NCBI GenBank assembly: GCA_000827495.1
Contig: KN817524.1
Span: 654,014 to 718,013 of the forward strand
Source: Hypholoma sublateritium FD-334 SS-4
Lineage: Eukaryota > Basidiomycota > Agaricomycetes > Agaricales > Strophariaceae
Length of the DNA: 64,000 bases
Direction of reading: 5' to 3'
A program made the position numbers and the translations under genes. Under the pieces are notes generated by a model. It was not told where the DNA came from, searched no databases, and saw only the letters and a list, made by a program, of their open reading frames with translations. Numbering within the stretch: position 1 is the stretch's first letter; the number at the start of each line of letters is the position of its first letter. Below are positions 24,387 to 36,394 of the stretch, one piece after another.

Positions 24387-24704
24387 GGTGTATGGCAAGA
24401 GGCTCGAAGCGACAGGCTGCCTGATGCGTTCCAGTCAACATTCGATGACGTCAACGGTCGGGGGGGCAGTTGAGGCATGTCTTTACTGGCTCGGCAGTCG
24501 TCTGATTATTGATTTGCTCCCTACCTAAGTACCACAAAAAGGTTTGTATTAATTTATGCACTCGTACACTAGGTTTAAAGAATGGTTGACCATGCATGTA
24601 TGAGTATAAATAGTTCGCCTTCAAATCCAAAGCGGAATGTGCTAGCCACAGGCATATGGATCTAGGGATGTGTCCAGGTGCCTTTAAAAGCTGCCAGCCC
24701 TCCT
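24387..24704. other. Intergenic, no gene seen
   Basis: About 318 bp upstream of FUN14 and downstream of the next minus-strand gene. TATAAAT at about 24605-24611 on the plus strand is not followed by a plus-strand gene. Confidence 0.45.
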
Positions 24705-26952
24705 TTAGCTACGACGCGCCCCGATTTTCTGCCTCCACTGGCTGACCGAGGTTATCCTGTCATCCGCGGGACTGCCCGTCAACGTCCTGTCGGGCTGCTC
24801 GCGCCGGAAGTCACTCCGATACTGTTCGTTGCCCAGCGTCGGCGAGTCGCCCACGCTGACATCCGGAGACCCATACCACTGGCGCTGGCCGTCTGGCGCC
24901 GGCGACCCGTAGCGCCCGATGTACAAGGCAGGCGATAGCTCCGGGCGCGCGGGCAGTGCAGCTGACAGCGCCGTCGGAGGCAGGTTGGGGAAGGACACCG
25001 CTTGCGGCGAGGGCGACCGCGGGACGGACGACGACAGCGCGGCGTTGCGAGGCATGAAGAGGGTGTCCGCCGAATGGGGAGAGTACACGCTCGGCGAGTC
25101 GGCGTCCTGGAGCACCTGCCTCAGCTGGAGAGCCACGGGCGGTACGACGGGGCTGGGCTGCGACAGCGGAGAGATGGGGGAGCCGTTCTGGGTGTTGAGA
25201 GGCGGTGGCGGGAACTTGAAGCCCGGTCCGACTGGCGCCAGCCCAGGAGGGGCGCTTACCTGCGGTTTCAGAGGCATGTAGAAAGACGTGTTCGACAGGG
25301 CGGGTGACATCGGACTCGCAACGCGCTCCGAAAACGCCAGCGTTAGGGAAGGTTTCCTCCCTGTCGCCGAAAGCGGCGTAGGCGCTGGGATTCCGTCGTT
25401 TCGGTAGTACCTCTGTCGGGGCGCAGTGCGTATGCTGGACGCATTGGTAAGCGCAACAGAGCGCATCGACATAGCTGGCGTCACCGATCGGTAGTATTCG
25501 AATGGCGGTATCCTCGTCTCCTGTGGGTCACGACCAGGGGCCGATCTATCTGATTCCATTGACCCTCCGGGGGTTCTGGAACGATTGAAATCGGATGCTC
25601 TCGCAACTGGAGTCCTAGAACGGTTGTAGTCATAAGTGGGAGCGGGCCTGTTGATCTGAGGGCCAAGTGTCGTAGGTTCTGCAAGGCGCATGGAACCGGG
25701 AGTCCCTGGCCTGTTTCCATCGAAGGGAGGAGCCAGCCTTGTCATGTCTTGGCCAGCGGTGTATTGCGGCCCAGCCGTCTGCGCATTGTACACCGGAGGT
25801 TGAGAAAGATATTGCCCGTTGGGTTGCCTGGATGCCTGCGCATATCCTGGGTCTTGAACGCGATATGGTCCCTGAGGAGGACCTGCCGAAGGAGAGTACG
25901 CTGGACTTCGGGGCCTATATTGATCATTGGCTGGCGAGCGCTGAGTATTCATTCTTCCAGCCGGAGGGGAATAAGCTGGAGACTGGGGCCGATATTGATC
26001 ATTTCCGCTGCCAGGCGGCGGGGTATATGGATACGGCGTGATATGAGACTGCTGAGAATAGACAGAGCTCGCAGAGGCCACCGACTTCATGCTGCTCCGC
26101 TTTTCGTTTGTCCAGTGTGACTCCTTCTTGTCGGAGAGGAGCCTCAAGGCCAGTAACGATTCGGGATTTTGGCGCGGAGTGGGCATTGGGACGTAGTGCA
26201 TGGAGGCCATATATAATGCGAAAAGTAACACTGTCGAGAAACGAGTTATTTCTTCTGCTTAGGACATGTGAAGACAGACGTACGCAGTCCTGAGAGCGAC
26301 CAACCGCCGAAGATAGCAACCTTTTCCACAATTTTACATGTAGATCCCGTGCCTGTAAGCGTCAGTTTGATTTTGAGGTATGCATGATGTCAATCTAGTG
26401 CATACCAAGGTTATTACAGGGAAGCGAAGGGTAAAACAAATCAAATGCGACGGTCCCGCCTGTGCTACCCATAAGCTCATGTAGCACAGAGACAACAATC
26501 AGAGCACCTTACCGACTTGCGCGAGAATCAGAAGAATCAACCGGGCACTATCGGCCCACAGACGGAAGCGAAAAATAAGCCTGGCAGATTGATTTCAGTG
26601 GGTACATGAAGCATTATTGTCGTCACCACCTACATCGAATACATCATGACCGTCGAGATCGCATATACCACGAGTAAGGTAATCCCTATAGCGCCTGATC
26701 ATCATGCACGTCAGCGACCCATGAAGACCGAGGCCTCTCGAGCTCACGCTGCTCAGTTTTATACGAGGCCCATCCGCGGATTAGAAGAACGGCGTAAATG
26801 GCTGCGATGCCCATACAAGCCAAAGTAGCCATAGCTAGAGCGCAACAGCGGGTATAAGCATGGCTTCTGTAGTAAATCAGACGAGACTCACAATAGATCA
26901 ATACTCGGACCGCCCTAAACAAAGTCCATGACCTGGCGGAAGAAAGAGGCAT
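24705..26952 (-). CDS. Membrane protein with long Pro/Ser-rich tail
   Basis: Not a named family, but the exons join cleanly. Exon 1 from ATG 26952 (SARSWTLFRAVRVLIY) joins SMATLACMGIAAIYAVLLI, the first helix. Later exons give RLWADSARLILLILAQVG plus TGGTVAFDLFYPSLPCNNLG, then KIVEKVAIFGGWSLSGLLLL plus FALYMASM, the second and third helices. The cytoplasmic tail of about 450 residues begins HYVPMPTPRQNPESLLALRL. It is disordered, with repeated PQSPAYSPPAG / PRSPAYSPSAG units and several NRSRTP motifs, and ends WRQKIGARRS. The tail resembles a scaffold or phosphorylation platform. The exon between the first and second helices is not resolved with confidence. Confidence 0.65.
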
Positions 26953-27527
26953 AGCGGATTATCGAAAAGGTATCCCGGTTGAACGAAAGATAAAAGAATG
27001 AAAAGAATGAAACGGCCGCCAGGACCTAGCAAGGTCGACCCCGTTAACGTGGATCGCGAACCACTTCAAGAGAAAGAAAGGCAGAAAGGTTGACCAGTAT
27101 TGTGGGTGAGGCATTCTTAAATCAATGAGGCGACTCTGGGAATGATGCGCGTCACTGATTGTTGGAGACTGTTGGATGGGTGCTGGGACAGTAATGGCTA
27201 TTCTTGTGTGCGCAGGCTGTGTGTATGGCAGACTACACTCAGCCGGTGGATACCAGCGAAACATACAGAGAGCATGGACTGAAAAATCAACGGCGCCGAG
27301 TGTCACCGAATCCGCAAATCTTTGGGACAGAAATGAGCGCATTGCCTTGCGGTGATGGTGGGGGGAAGAGCGAAGGAGAGCCGGAGCCACTTCTATAATT
27401 AGGAGCTCGATATTTCGCACGGCCCGTCATTCAAACTGCCATGGACGTCCTCATGCCGCCACCGCCGGTATATAGCAGCCCAACACCCCGCGCCCTCCTG
27501 CAGGCGAGCGCCCATCGTCCGTGACAC
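26953..27527. promoter_or_regulatory. Divergent promoter region with TATA box
   Basis: About 575 bp between the divergent membrane-protein gene and the proton channel. TATATA at 27469-27474 lies about 55 bp upstream of the channel ATG. Open frames here show no protein features. Confidence 0.5.
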
Positions 27528-28287
27528 ATGTCAGAGTCCGACGCCCTCCTCCCACCGCCCGGCGGCGAGCCCGCAGAATGCAGCCCCTCCACCTACCAGA
27601 AGTGCAAGGAGCGCACCGCCTACGTCCTCGACCACCCGACGCTGCACAAGCTCGTCATCTTCCTGGTGCGTCCCGCGCTGCAGGCGCCGCCCGCCGCTCT
27701 AGCGCTCACCCACATTCGCCCCGCCACCCCGCATATTTATAGATCGCCGTCGACGCGGCATGCGTCCTCGCGGACCTCTCGTACAGCTTCCTCTCGCCGT
27801 CGTGCGCGCCCCCAGGCGAGGACGACAGCCCCGCGTGGCTCGAGGTCCTCGCGCAGGTCTCGCTCGCGATCACGACGCTCTTCCTCGTCGAGATCCCGCT
27901 GACGCTGTGGGCGCTCGGCGCGCAATACGTGAACCCCTTCGGGCCCGTCGCGCACGCGGGGCTACACGCCTTCGATTCGCTCATCATCCTGACGACATTC
28001 GTCCTCGAGGTCATCCTGCGCGGAAAGGAGAAGGAGCTCGCGGGCCTGCTTGTCATCTTGCGCCTGTGGCGCCTTGTGAAATTGGTCGGAGGTGCGTCGG
28101 TCGTCCGGCTGCGCTCTGTGTGCTTGTGCTGATTGGGTTTATAGGAGTCGCGGTTGGGACTAGCGAGCTGGAAGAGGAGAATGCGGAACGGCTGGCGGAG
28201 ACGCAGAAGGAGCTCGCCGAAGTGAGGGTGCAGCTTGCTGAATCGCAGTCGGAGAATGCGCGCCTGCGGTCGCAGATTGGATGGTGA
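27528..28287 (+). CDS. Voltage-gated proton channel (Hv1 family)
   Basis: Hv channels are voltage-sensor domains that conduct protons out of the cell. Three exons (27528-27665, 27743-28091, 28145-28287) give about 209 residues. S1 contains IAVDAACVLADL, whose Asp is the proton-selectivity residue (Asp112 in human Hv1). S2 contains TTLFLVEIPLTLW, with the conserved Glu of the charge-transfer centre. S3 contains HAFDSLIILTTFVLEVI with the conserved Asp. S4 contains LLVILRLWRLVKLVGG, with gating charges R, R and then K where human Hv1 has a third Arg. A predicted coiled coil (EEENAERLAETQKELAEVRV) ends the protein, as in dimeric Hv1. The two histidines that bind zinc in the human channel have no visible counterpart. 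Confidence 0.9.
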
Positions 28288-28652
28288 TCACTGACTTCTC
28301 TGCCAGCGCTCAGCGCTGGTCGTACGATATGGACGAGACAATCTGAGTAGTTGATTAATCTAGTTAGTAGCGACCTTATACTCTGTATCCCATTCTTGAA
28401 GACCTGAATTCCGGACTCGAATCTAATTTCATTGAACTGCAGACAGAGTATCTTCGCCATTCCGCGGCAATGTCCTATATACACAACCGCGGTCGAACTA
28501 AACCTAATAAATAGACCTACTTAACAATAAGTACGCCAAACCAACAAGCATAGTAATATATAAGCTAGCAATAGAAAAGATAGAAGTAAGCATATCGAAC
28601 GCATATTTAAGCCTCCACACCTCTATCGTGATCTCTCTCTAATAAGTATACT
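28288..28652. other. AT-rich intergenic region
   Basis: About 365 bp between convergent genes, AT-rich at 28500-28650. No gene seen. Confidence 0.5.
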
Positions 28653-30651
28653 CTAAACAAGCACCCACATCTCCTCCTCCTCGCTCACCGGCTCAACGAG
28701 GCGCATGCACGACGGCTGCGGGTCCTCCCAGTCGCCTTCCTCCTGCGCGACCCCGCGCCGCTCGACGACGTCCCGCACGCGCTCCATGAACTGCGGCCCG
28801 CGGCGCCCAGGGAAAGTGAAGAACGGCCAGGTCGGGAGCACGCACATTTCCTGCTCAGCATCAGCACACCTCCACACATAAAAACGCAAAAACGCAACGC
28901 ACCTCGAACCCGCACGCAGGACGACACCGCAGCCAGTACCCGCTCCAGTCAAGCCACCCCATCAGCGCCGCGACCCGTGTGTGCCAGCGGCCCACGAGCG
29001 CGCCCGCCTCGTCGGCGCCGAGGCGCGCGAGCTCCGCGCCCGTGCCTGTGCCGAGCCCGCGCTCGACGCCCTCCGCCCATAGCCCGACGAGTACACGGCA
29101 GATCTCGCGCGAGGTATCCTCCGCGGCACGCAGCAGCACGCGCTCGCCGCGCGTCAGGCGTGCTGCCCGGCGCGCGATCGGCGCGGTGTGTGTCGTAGTA
29201 CACTGCGCGGAAATTCCGGCGGCCCAGGCGTGCTCGTCGTCGTCGTCGTCCGCGGCGGTACCAGCGGGGTTGGAGGAGGCGGAGAAGTCGGGCGTGGCGC
29301 CCTGCAGGACGTACGGCGCGATCATCCCGCGCAGCTGGCGCTGCGCGCGCCCAGCCGCGCCGGCGTCCGTCGTGTTGAGCAGGTGCGCGAGGACCTCGAG
29401 GCGCGCGGCATACCGCTCCGCGATCGTGTTGAACAACGTGCGCCAGTCCACGCCGGAGCCGGTGCCGCCGACCACGACCCCCGCGTCGACCTCCGCGACC
29501 CACGCCGCGACCTCGCCGTCGAGCACCGCGCGGAAGCGCGCGAGGTCCGCGGCGCTCGCGCCCGCGAGGCGGTGCTGCAGGCGCGGGACGCCCGTGCGCA
29601 CGGCGGCAAGGCCCGGTGCGAGGCCCGCGTCGTACAGCGTGATGAGGCGCGTGTAGTCGAGCGCGACGCGCGCGTCGCCCGGGTAGCCGTTGTGCCACGA
29701 CCCCGACTCGAGCACGCGCGTGTCGAGGCCGACGGGGGCGCCCGCGCGCGGCGTGGGGAGCCCCGGTGCAATTGCGGTGCGTGGTGGGGGCTCGCGTGGC
29801 GGGGGCTGCGGCGGGCCGCGGCGCTCGGCGGGCGCGGCGAGGTTGAGGAAGGAGACGACCTCGACGCCGGCTGTGAAGTCGCAGAGCATGATCTCGCTGT
29901 GGGGCGTCAGCGGCGCGGGACATCACAACGGGGAAGGGGCACGTACAAGTCCATCTCCATCCTGCGTGTCGTCAGCGCGCGCGCACAGCGGGGGTGGGGC
30001 AAGAAACGCACCTGACGAAGCCGTCGACGCCGAGGGGCGCGGCCCACTCGCACAGCGCCGCGATGCGTTCGCGCTCGGCAAACACCTTCTCCTCGCGCAC
30101 CACGCCCCACGCGACGAGGTCCTGGCTGTCCATCGGCCCGCCGCGCATCTTCGCCGCGCTGCTCCCGTCGAAATAGAGCACCTTCAGCGCGCGCGTCGCC
30201 GCGAGCGTGAGGTGATAACAGCCGGCGCCGTCCTCCTCTGCGTCGTCGGCTGAAAGTGGCGCGCGCACCGGGCGGCAGAAGAGCAGCGAGTGCTCCGGGT
30301 CCGTCGCGGTCCACTCGGGCACGCTAGGCAGGACGGGCGCGACGGTGCCGTGGTACAGCAGCGTTCCCGCCGGAACGGTGCCCGGGACGATCGCGTGGCC
30401 TGTGCGGGTCAGTCAGATCAGCGGAGAAGGCACTGGGGTCCCTGCGTACCGTTGCGGTAGCGCGTGTTCGGCCAGTGCTGGAGCAGCGAGCGCACGGTGT
30501 CGAAGATGAGGTGGCCCGTCGCGTTCGCGGGCGGCGCACGGGCGAGGCTCCAGTCGCCCCCGGGCGGCGGCGCGGAGGCGAACGGCGCCTGTGCGGCGAG
30601 CGCCGGGGCTGGGGCGAGGAGCGCGAGTGCGTTGAGGGGGCGCAGGCGCAT
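28653..30651 (-). CDS. Conserved secreted protein of unknown function
   Basis: From ATG 30651 the protein has a clear signal peptide (LNALALLAPAPALAAQA). It continues with LQHWPNTRYRNG, HAIVPGTVPAGTLLYHGT, PEWTATDPEHSLLFCR, CYHLTLAATRALKVLYFDGS and SAAKMRGGPMDSQDLVAWG. Further on are VDGFVRMEMDFEIMLCDF, a Pro-rich linker, ESGSWHNGYPGDARVALDYT, a helical middle section and a Cys-containing end (WLRCRPACGFE, EMCVLPTWPFF). I remember this order of motifs from uncharacterised extracellular proteins of Agaricomycetes and Ascomycetes, but no function is known to me. Five or so exons with 40-80 nt introns. The gene is very GC-rich, so every antisense frame is also open; the minus-strand reading is chosen for its signal peptide and splice-consistent joins. 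Confidence 0.75.
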
Positions 30652-30921
30652 TCTGCTGAGGGGATGGCTGTGACTCGAGAGAGGTCGGGAGGACCTTACG
30701 ATGCTGATAGGCGTTCATATGTATGTAATCTCCAGCTGGAGCGGCCGATATCGGCGCTGCAGCGTGCTTCGTGCTGCGCACGCGGGCGCCGGGCCGCCTG
30801 GGTTTGGGCGTTTTTCAGGACGCATTTTGGAGTGGGTCGACTCGTAGCATGGGCAGTGCACCGCAGCGTGCCAAGGAGAGGGCCGCAGCCAGGCTATGAT
30901 TCGTTATGCGTACGGTACAAA

Positions 30922-31720
30922 CTAGGAGAAGCGCGCGACGAAGGCGCAGACGCGCGCGACGTACGCCTCGGACGCCAGTACGTCGTCGTGCTCGCCCGTG
31001 AGCGTGTCCAGCTCGAGCGCCACCCGAGCCGGGTCGAGCGCGGCGAGGTGCGCGTGCATGCGCTCCGCCTGGCCGACGTCGACGAGGCCGTCCCCGCGCG
31101 AGTGCAGCAGCAGCCACTCGATGCGCGCGCCGCCGTCGCGCAGCGGCCACGCCGCGGCGTTGTACCGCGCGTAGTCGGGTCCGGGGCCAAAGGCGGGCGC
31201 GACGAACATCGCGCGGTAGTCGGGGAAGCGCGCGAGCAGCGCGTCGAGATCGAAGATGCCCTCGGAGCAGACGATGCCCCTGATCGCGGCGAGGACGCCT
31301 GGGGCGGGGACGAGCGCGGGCTCGGCGGACTGCAGCGCGATGGCGGCGAGCATGTGCGCGCTGCAGCTGTGGCCGATGAGGACGAGGTTGCCGGTGTCGA
31401 GGCCCGGGTGCCCGCGGATGAAGTCGAGGAAGGCGAGGACGTCGCGGGCGTGGACCGGGTGGCGCCACTGCGGATCGGTGTTGCCCGCGGGGGTGAGGCG
31501 GTAGTTGGGGACGGCCACGGGGCAGCCCGTGGCGGCGGCGAGGCGCGTGGCGAGGGCGGCGTGCTGCGCCTTGTCCTCGCTGGGGCTGTGTCAGCAGACG
31601 CTGTGCAGGGCAGGGCAGTACATACGCGCGCCAGGCTCCGCCGTGCACAAAAATAAGGACTGGGCCCGTCCGGGAGCCGGGGTACAGGTCGAATTCGCAG
31701 TCGTCACTGTAGCGTGTCAT
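30922..31720 (-). CDS. BNA7: Kynurenine formamidase
   Basis: An alpha/beta-hydrolase that converts N-formylkynurenine to kynurenine in tryptophan breakdown and de novo NAD synthesis. The start at 31720 gives a first exon with DLYPGSRTGPVLIFVHGGAW, whose HGGAW is the oxyanion-hole motif. After one intron (about 31587-31621) come PVAVPNYRLTP and VHARDVLAFLDFI. GHSCSAH follows, with the nucleophilic serine in the GHSxxAH context typical of this family. Then come GIVCSEGIFDLDALLARFPDY, LLLHSRGDGLVDV (catalytic Asp region) and GEHDDVL (catalytic His region). Length of about 255 residues is normal. Its ATG lies only 86 bp from that of the divergent PMP3 gene. Confidence 0.82.
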
Positions 31721-31806
31721 AGAAGGAGATTGGAATCTGACGTCATCATTCGCCGCACTATATAACCGCCATCCGCTACCTCGTCCTCTATTCAACTCCC
31801 CCTACA
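31721..31806. promoter_or_regulatory. 86-bp divergent promoter, TATA box 31759-31765
   Basis: The start codons of kynurenine formamidase (minus) and PMP3 (plus) are only 86 bp apart. TATATAA at 31759-31765 is 41 bp before the PMP3 ATG. The two genes must share this region or have leaders overlapping the neighbouring coding sequence. Confidence 0.6.
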
Positions 31807-32175
31807 ATGGCTTTCACTACCTCCGATATCTGCAAGGTGCGTCACCAGATAGCGCCCCTGACCCCTCTGACCATTTTCCAGATCATCCTCGCCATCTTCC
31901 TCCCCCCTCTCGGTGTTTTCCTCGAGCGCGGCTGCGGCGCCGACTTTGTGCGTCCTCCCCCTCTCCGTTCTCTGCCTCGCTGACCTCCCCCAGTTCATCA
32001 ACATCCTGCTAACAATCCTGGGCTACATGTATGTGTCGTACCATTTTTTTACTAGCGTGCGCTGACATATCATCCTCCAGTCCCGGTATCATCCATGGCA
32101 AGCCTTCCTATTTGATGTCCTCGGCATTCATCTCATCCATTCGATCTAGCCCTGTACATCATTCTCAAATACTAG
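31807..32175 (+). CDS. PMP3: PMP3-family plasma membrane proteolipid
   Basis: PMP3 proteins are tiny two-helix plasma-membrane proteins that affect membrane potential and cation tolerance. Five exons (31807-31836, 31882-31947, 31994-32028, 32081-32097, 32150-32175) encode 57 residues: ICKIILAIFLPPLGVFLERG, CGADFFINILLTILGYIPG and IIHALYIILKY. The LAIFLPPLGVFLERGC and LGYIPGIIHALYII motifs are diagnostic. The last intron (32098-32149) has a GC donor (GCAAGC) rather than GT. No GT site gives the family-typical C-terminus. It is too short and too split to appear as one open frame. Confidence 0.93.
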
Positions 32176-32374
32176 TCGCTCTTATGACCGCACCGCCGAC
32201 GATGGACATCATGTACTTTATACCTTTATGACCTAATGCATCTATCCTCTCACGATTAGTGAGCATGCCAAGTCCATGTTCCGAGTCCTGCCCTACTCCG
32301 AGCAGAGCAAGATGAAAACAGCGTGCAAAGTCCTGTATAATTAAGCCAAGCGCATAACCAGTAATGACAAATAC

Positions 32375-34053
32375 CTAGATCGTGCCGTGCCACCGCCGCC
32401 ACAGCACGACACTAATACACAGCGCAAGCACCGATGTCCCCGCGCCGAGCGAGAATGTCAGCTGCCAGCACCCGCGCCCGCGGCACACCGTCTCGCCTGC
32501 CCCGAGGTGCGCCGCTGCCACGCTCGCGTACAGGTACGAGAACACGGGCGTCCCCGTGAACGGCGCGTACATCAGCAGCCCAAAGTTGCGCCCGATATGC
32601 TCCAGACCCCAGAGCGCGGACACCAGGCTCGGGCTGCCACGCGCGTCAGTGACATCCAGTGTATTTAGGGAGCACTCACATGACGGTGAACACGGCGCTG
32701 TAACTCAGCCCTGTTCCAATGCTGCGATCCGTTAGCGCAAGCATGGAAAGAGACGCCAAACGCACCTGAGAGCCCACACCTGCGCCTGGCTGCGCACGCC
32801 GAGCGCAACCCACGCGAACGTCAGCGCAAGTAGCCCCGCCGCCCCCGCGAGGAACGCGAAGCGGCTCACGACATGCGCGCGCGGCGGCGCCTGTGCGCCG
32901 AGCGCCATCGGCGGCGCGACGAAGTCCGCGAGGGGCCCGACGACGAGTCGCGAGGCGGTGTTCGCGCCCGCGAGCAGCGTCACCTGCAGCGCCGCCGCGC
33001 CGCTCGGCGACCGCGCGGACGCGGTTATAGGCGGGAGCGACGCGACGATCGTGCCGATGTTCGAGATGACCATCTCTGCCTGTATGTGTGGGTGTGAGCG
33101 TTGAGCGCGCGGGAAGGAGGGGGTACGCACCGCGCCGAGGATGAGGACGCAGAATATGGCGAGCAGCCAGAAGTCGGCGGTCTGCGCGAGGGCGCGGAGC
33201 GTCGCCGGGTGCGCGTGCGGCGCCTTGGGTGTCGGCACGGCGCCATGCTCCGCGTCGGGTGCTGCGAGGAGGGGCGTCGTCTCTTCTGGCGGCTGCGCTT
33301 CGTCGGCGGAAAGGGCGGGGACAGGGTAGCGCTTGTACGTGAGCGCGGCGAAGAGCGCGACGCCGCCCGTCGTGAGCGCGAGGAACGTGGCGAACGCGGG
33401 CACGTCGAGCAGGCCGTCGCCCGCGCGAGGCATGAACGCGCGCGTCGCGACGCCCGCGAAGAACAAGGGCGAGAGGGCGAAGAGCGCCATCACACTGCCC
33501 GACGCGAGGCCGATGTGACGCGGGAAGTACTTGGACGCGGCGAAGAGCGCCGAGCAGTACCTTCGGCCGGGCGGTCAATTACACAGATTGGGAAAGAAGA
33601 CTGGACGCACGAGAAGACAGTGCCGAGCCCGACGAGCAGGAAGGCGGCGACGAGGCGGTAGAACGCCGGGGGTGGGCCGCCCGGGGCGCCGGAGACCTCG
33701 TGTGCAAAGGCGCCGAAGCCGGTGACGAAGAGCAGACCGCCGAGGAGGGTGCTGAGGGCGGGGCCGTGGCGGTCGATGAGGGCGCCGACGAAGACGGTGA
33801 CGGGGTACTGGCTCATCATCCCGCTGGGCGGGGGTGAGGAATGGTTGTGTGGGGGGCAGGCGGGCTTACGCGAGGATGATGCTCGTGAGCTGCGCGGGGG
33901 CAAGCTTGTTGTGCACGGCGAGCGCGGGCGCCATCAGCGGGAACGTGAACATGCCGCCCGCGCAGAACCTGGGCAGCGTCAGCGGCATTCCAAGGGGAGA
34001 AATGGGACGCACGCGTTGAGCGCCAGGGCAACACAGAGCAGGACGGAGCGCAT
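32375..34053 (-). CDS. MFS transporter, MCH1-like
   Basis: A twelve-helix major facilitator of the fungal MCH1/nodulin-like group, whose substrates are largely unknown (yeast Mch1 is vacuolar and does not carry monocarboxylates). From ATG 34053, exons give AGGMFTFPLMAPALAV, MSQYPVTVFVGALIDRHGP (cytoplasmic loop with D-R-x-G), LLGGLLFVTGFGAFAHE and CSALFAASKYFPRHIGLASG, which is characteristic of the group. Next come a central loop with ETTPLLAAPD, DFWLLAIFCVLILGA, a second half with NTASRLVVGPLADFV, IGTGLSYSAVFTVMP, LWGLEHIGRNFGLLMYAPF and a last helix ending RRWHGTI. The TPLL sequence resembles a dileucine-type sorting signal (inference). About seven introns. The gene is so GC-rich that the opposite strand is open over long stretches. 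Confidence 0.8.
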
Positions 34054-34171
34054 GGTGTGGGGGGATAAAGCAAGCGCAGGCCGGCCGAAGCCGCCGATTC
34101 AGAAGTGACGCGCGCAATATTCGAAAAATATATAAATAACCCTGTCTGACTCCTCCTCCCCACTCACCACC
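34054..34171. promoter_or_regulatory. 118-bp divergent promoter, TATA box 34129-34136
   Basis: The MFS gene (minus, ATG 34053) and argininosuccinate lyase (plus, ATG 34172) diverge from 118 bp. TATATAAA at 34129-34136 lies 35 bp before the lyase ATG. Confidence 0.6.
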
Positions 34172-35932
<1,761 letters not shown>

Positions 35933-36394
35933 GCAGCGCTGCGCGGTACTGGTGGTTGAAAGGCGTCGATGGCCTGCCGAAAAAGCTGTATTGATAGCAA
36001 GCTAAAACCGTTGATAAGAAATGCTGGACGACTGCGCGCAGTGATAAGTAAGTCGAGAAAGAAGGCTGGTACATTTTGAAGGCTGTATGGCCCCTAAGCG
36101 TATGGATATTCATACTTGCATTGCGCAGCGTTTCGCTATTTTAAAACCCTTCCGCAGACTGAGATCATTGCCAGTGACGGTGGGGTGGCACCGCCAAGCG
36201 CAATCATATTTGGCCGTGTTTATGTCGCATGTTGCACAGCATTCCCAGACGTTGTCAGACTGGCCAGCGCCGTTGTGTTGAGTCCACACCACCCGCACAC
36301 CGCTACCGACACCACACCTGCCCGCTACCACCCGTCTTTCGCAATCTAATTCTTTAACTTTAATCGACCTAGCAATCTATACCACGCAGCAGCC
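35933..36394. other. Intergenic, no gene seen
   Basis: About 460 bp: 3' UTR of argininosuccinate lyase and promoter of the syntaxin gene. No clear TATA box; no coding signal. Confidence 0.5.

Noticed and set aside
28949..30015. Several long Arg/Ala-rich frames on both strands
   Set aside because: Shadows of the GC-rich secreted-protein gene; only one frame gives a signal peptide, family-like motifs and consistent splicing.
30475..31656. 393-codon open frame on the plus strand
   Set aside because: It is antisense to the secreted-protein gene start and to kynurenine formamidase, consists of Arg/Ala/Glu-rich sequence typical of GC-rich shadow frames, and has no motif.
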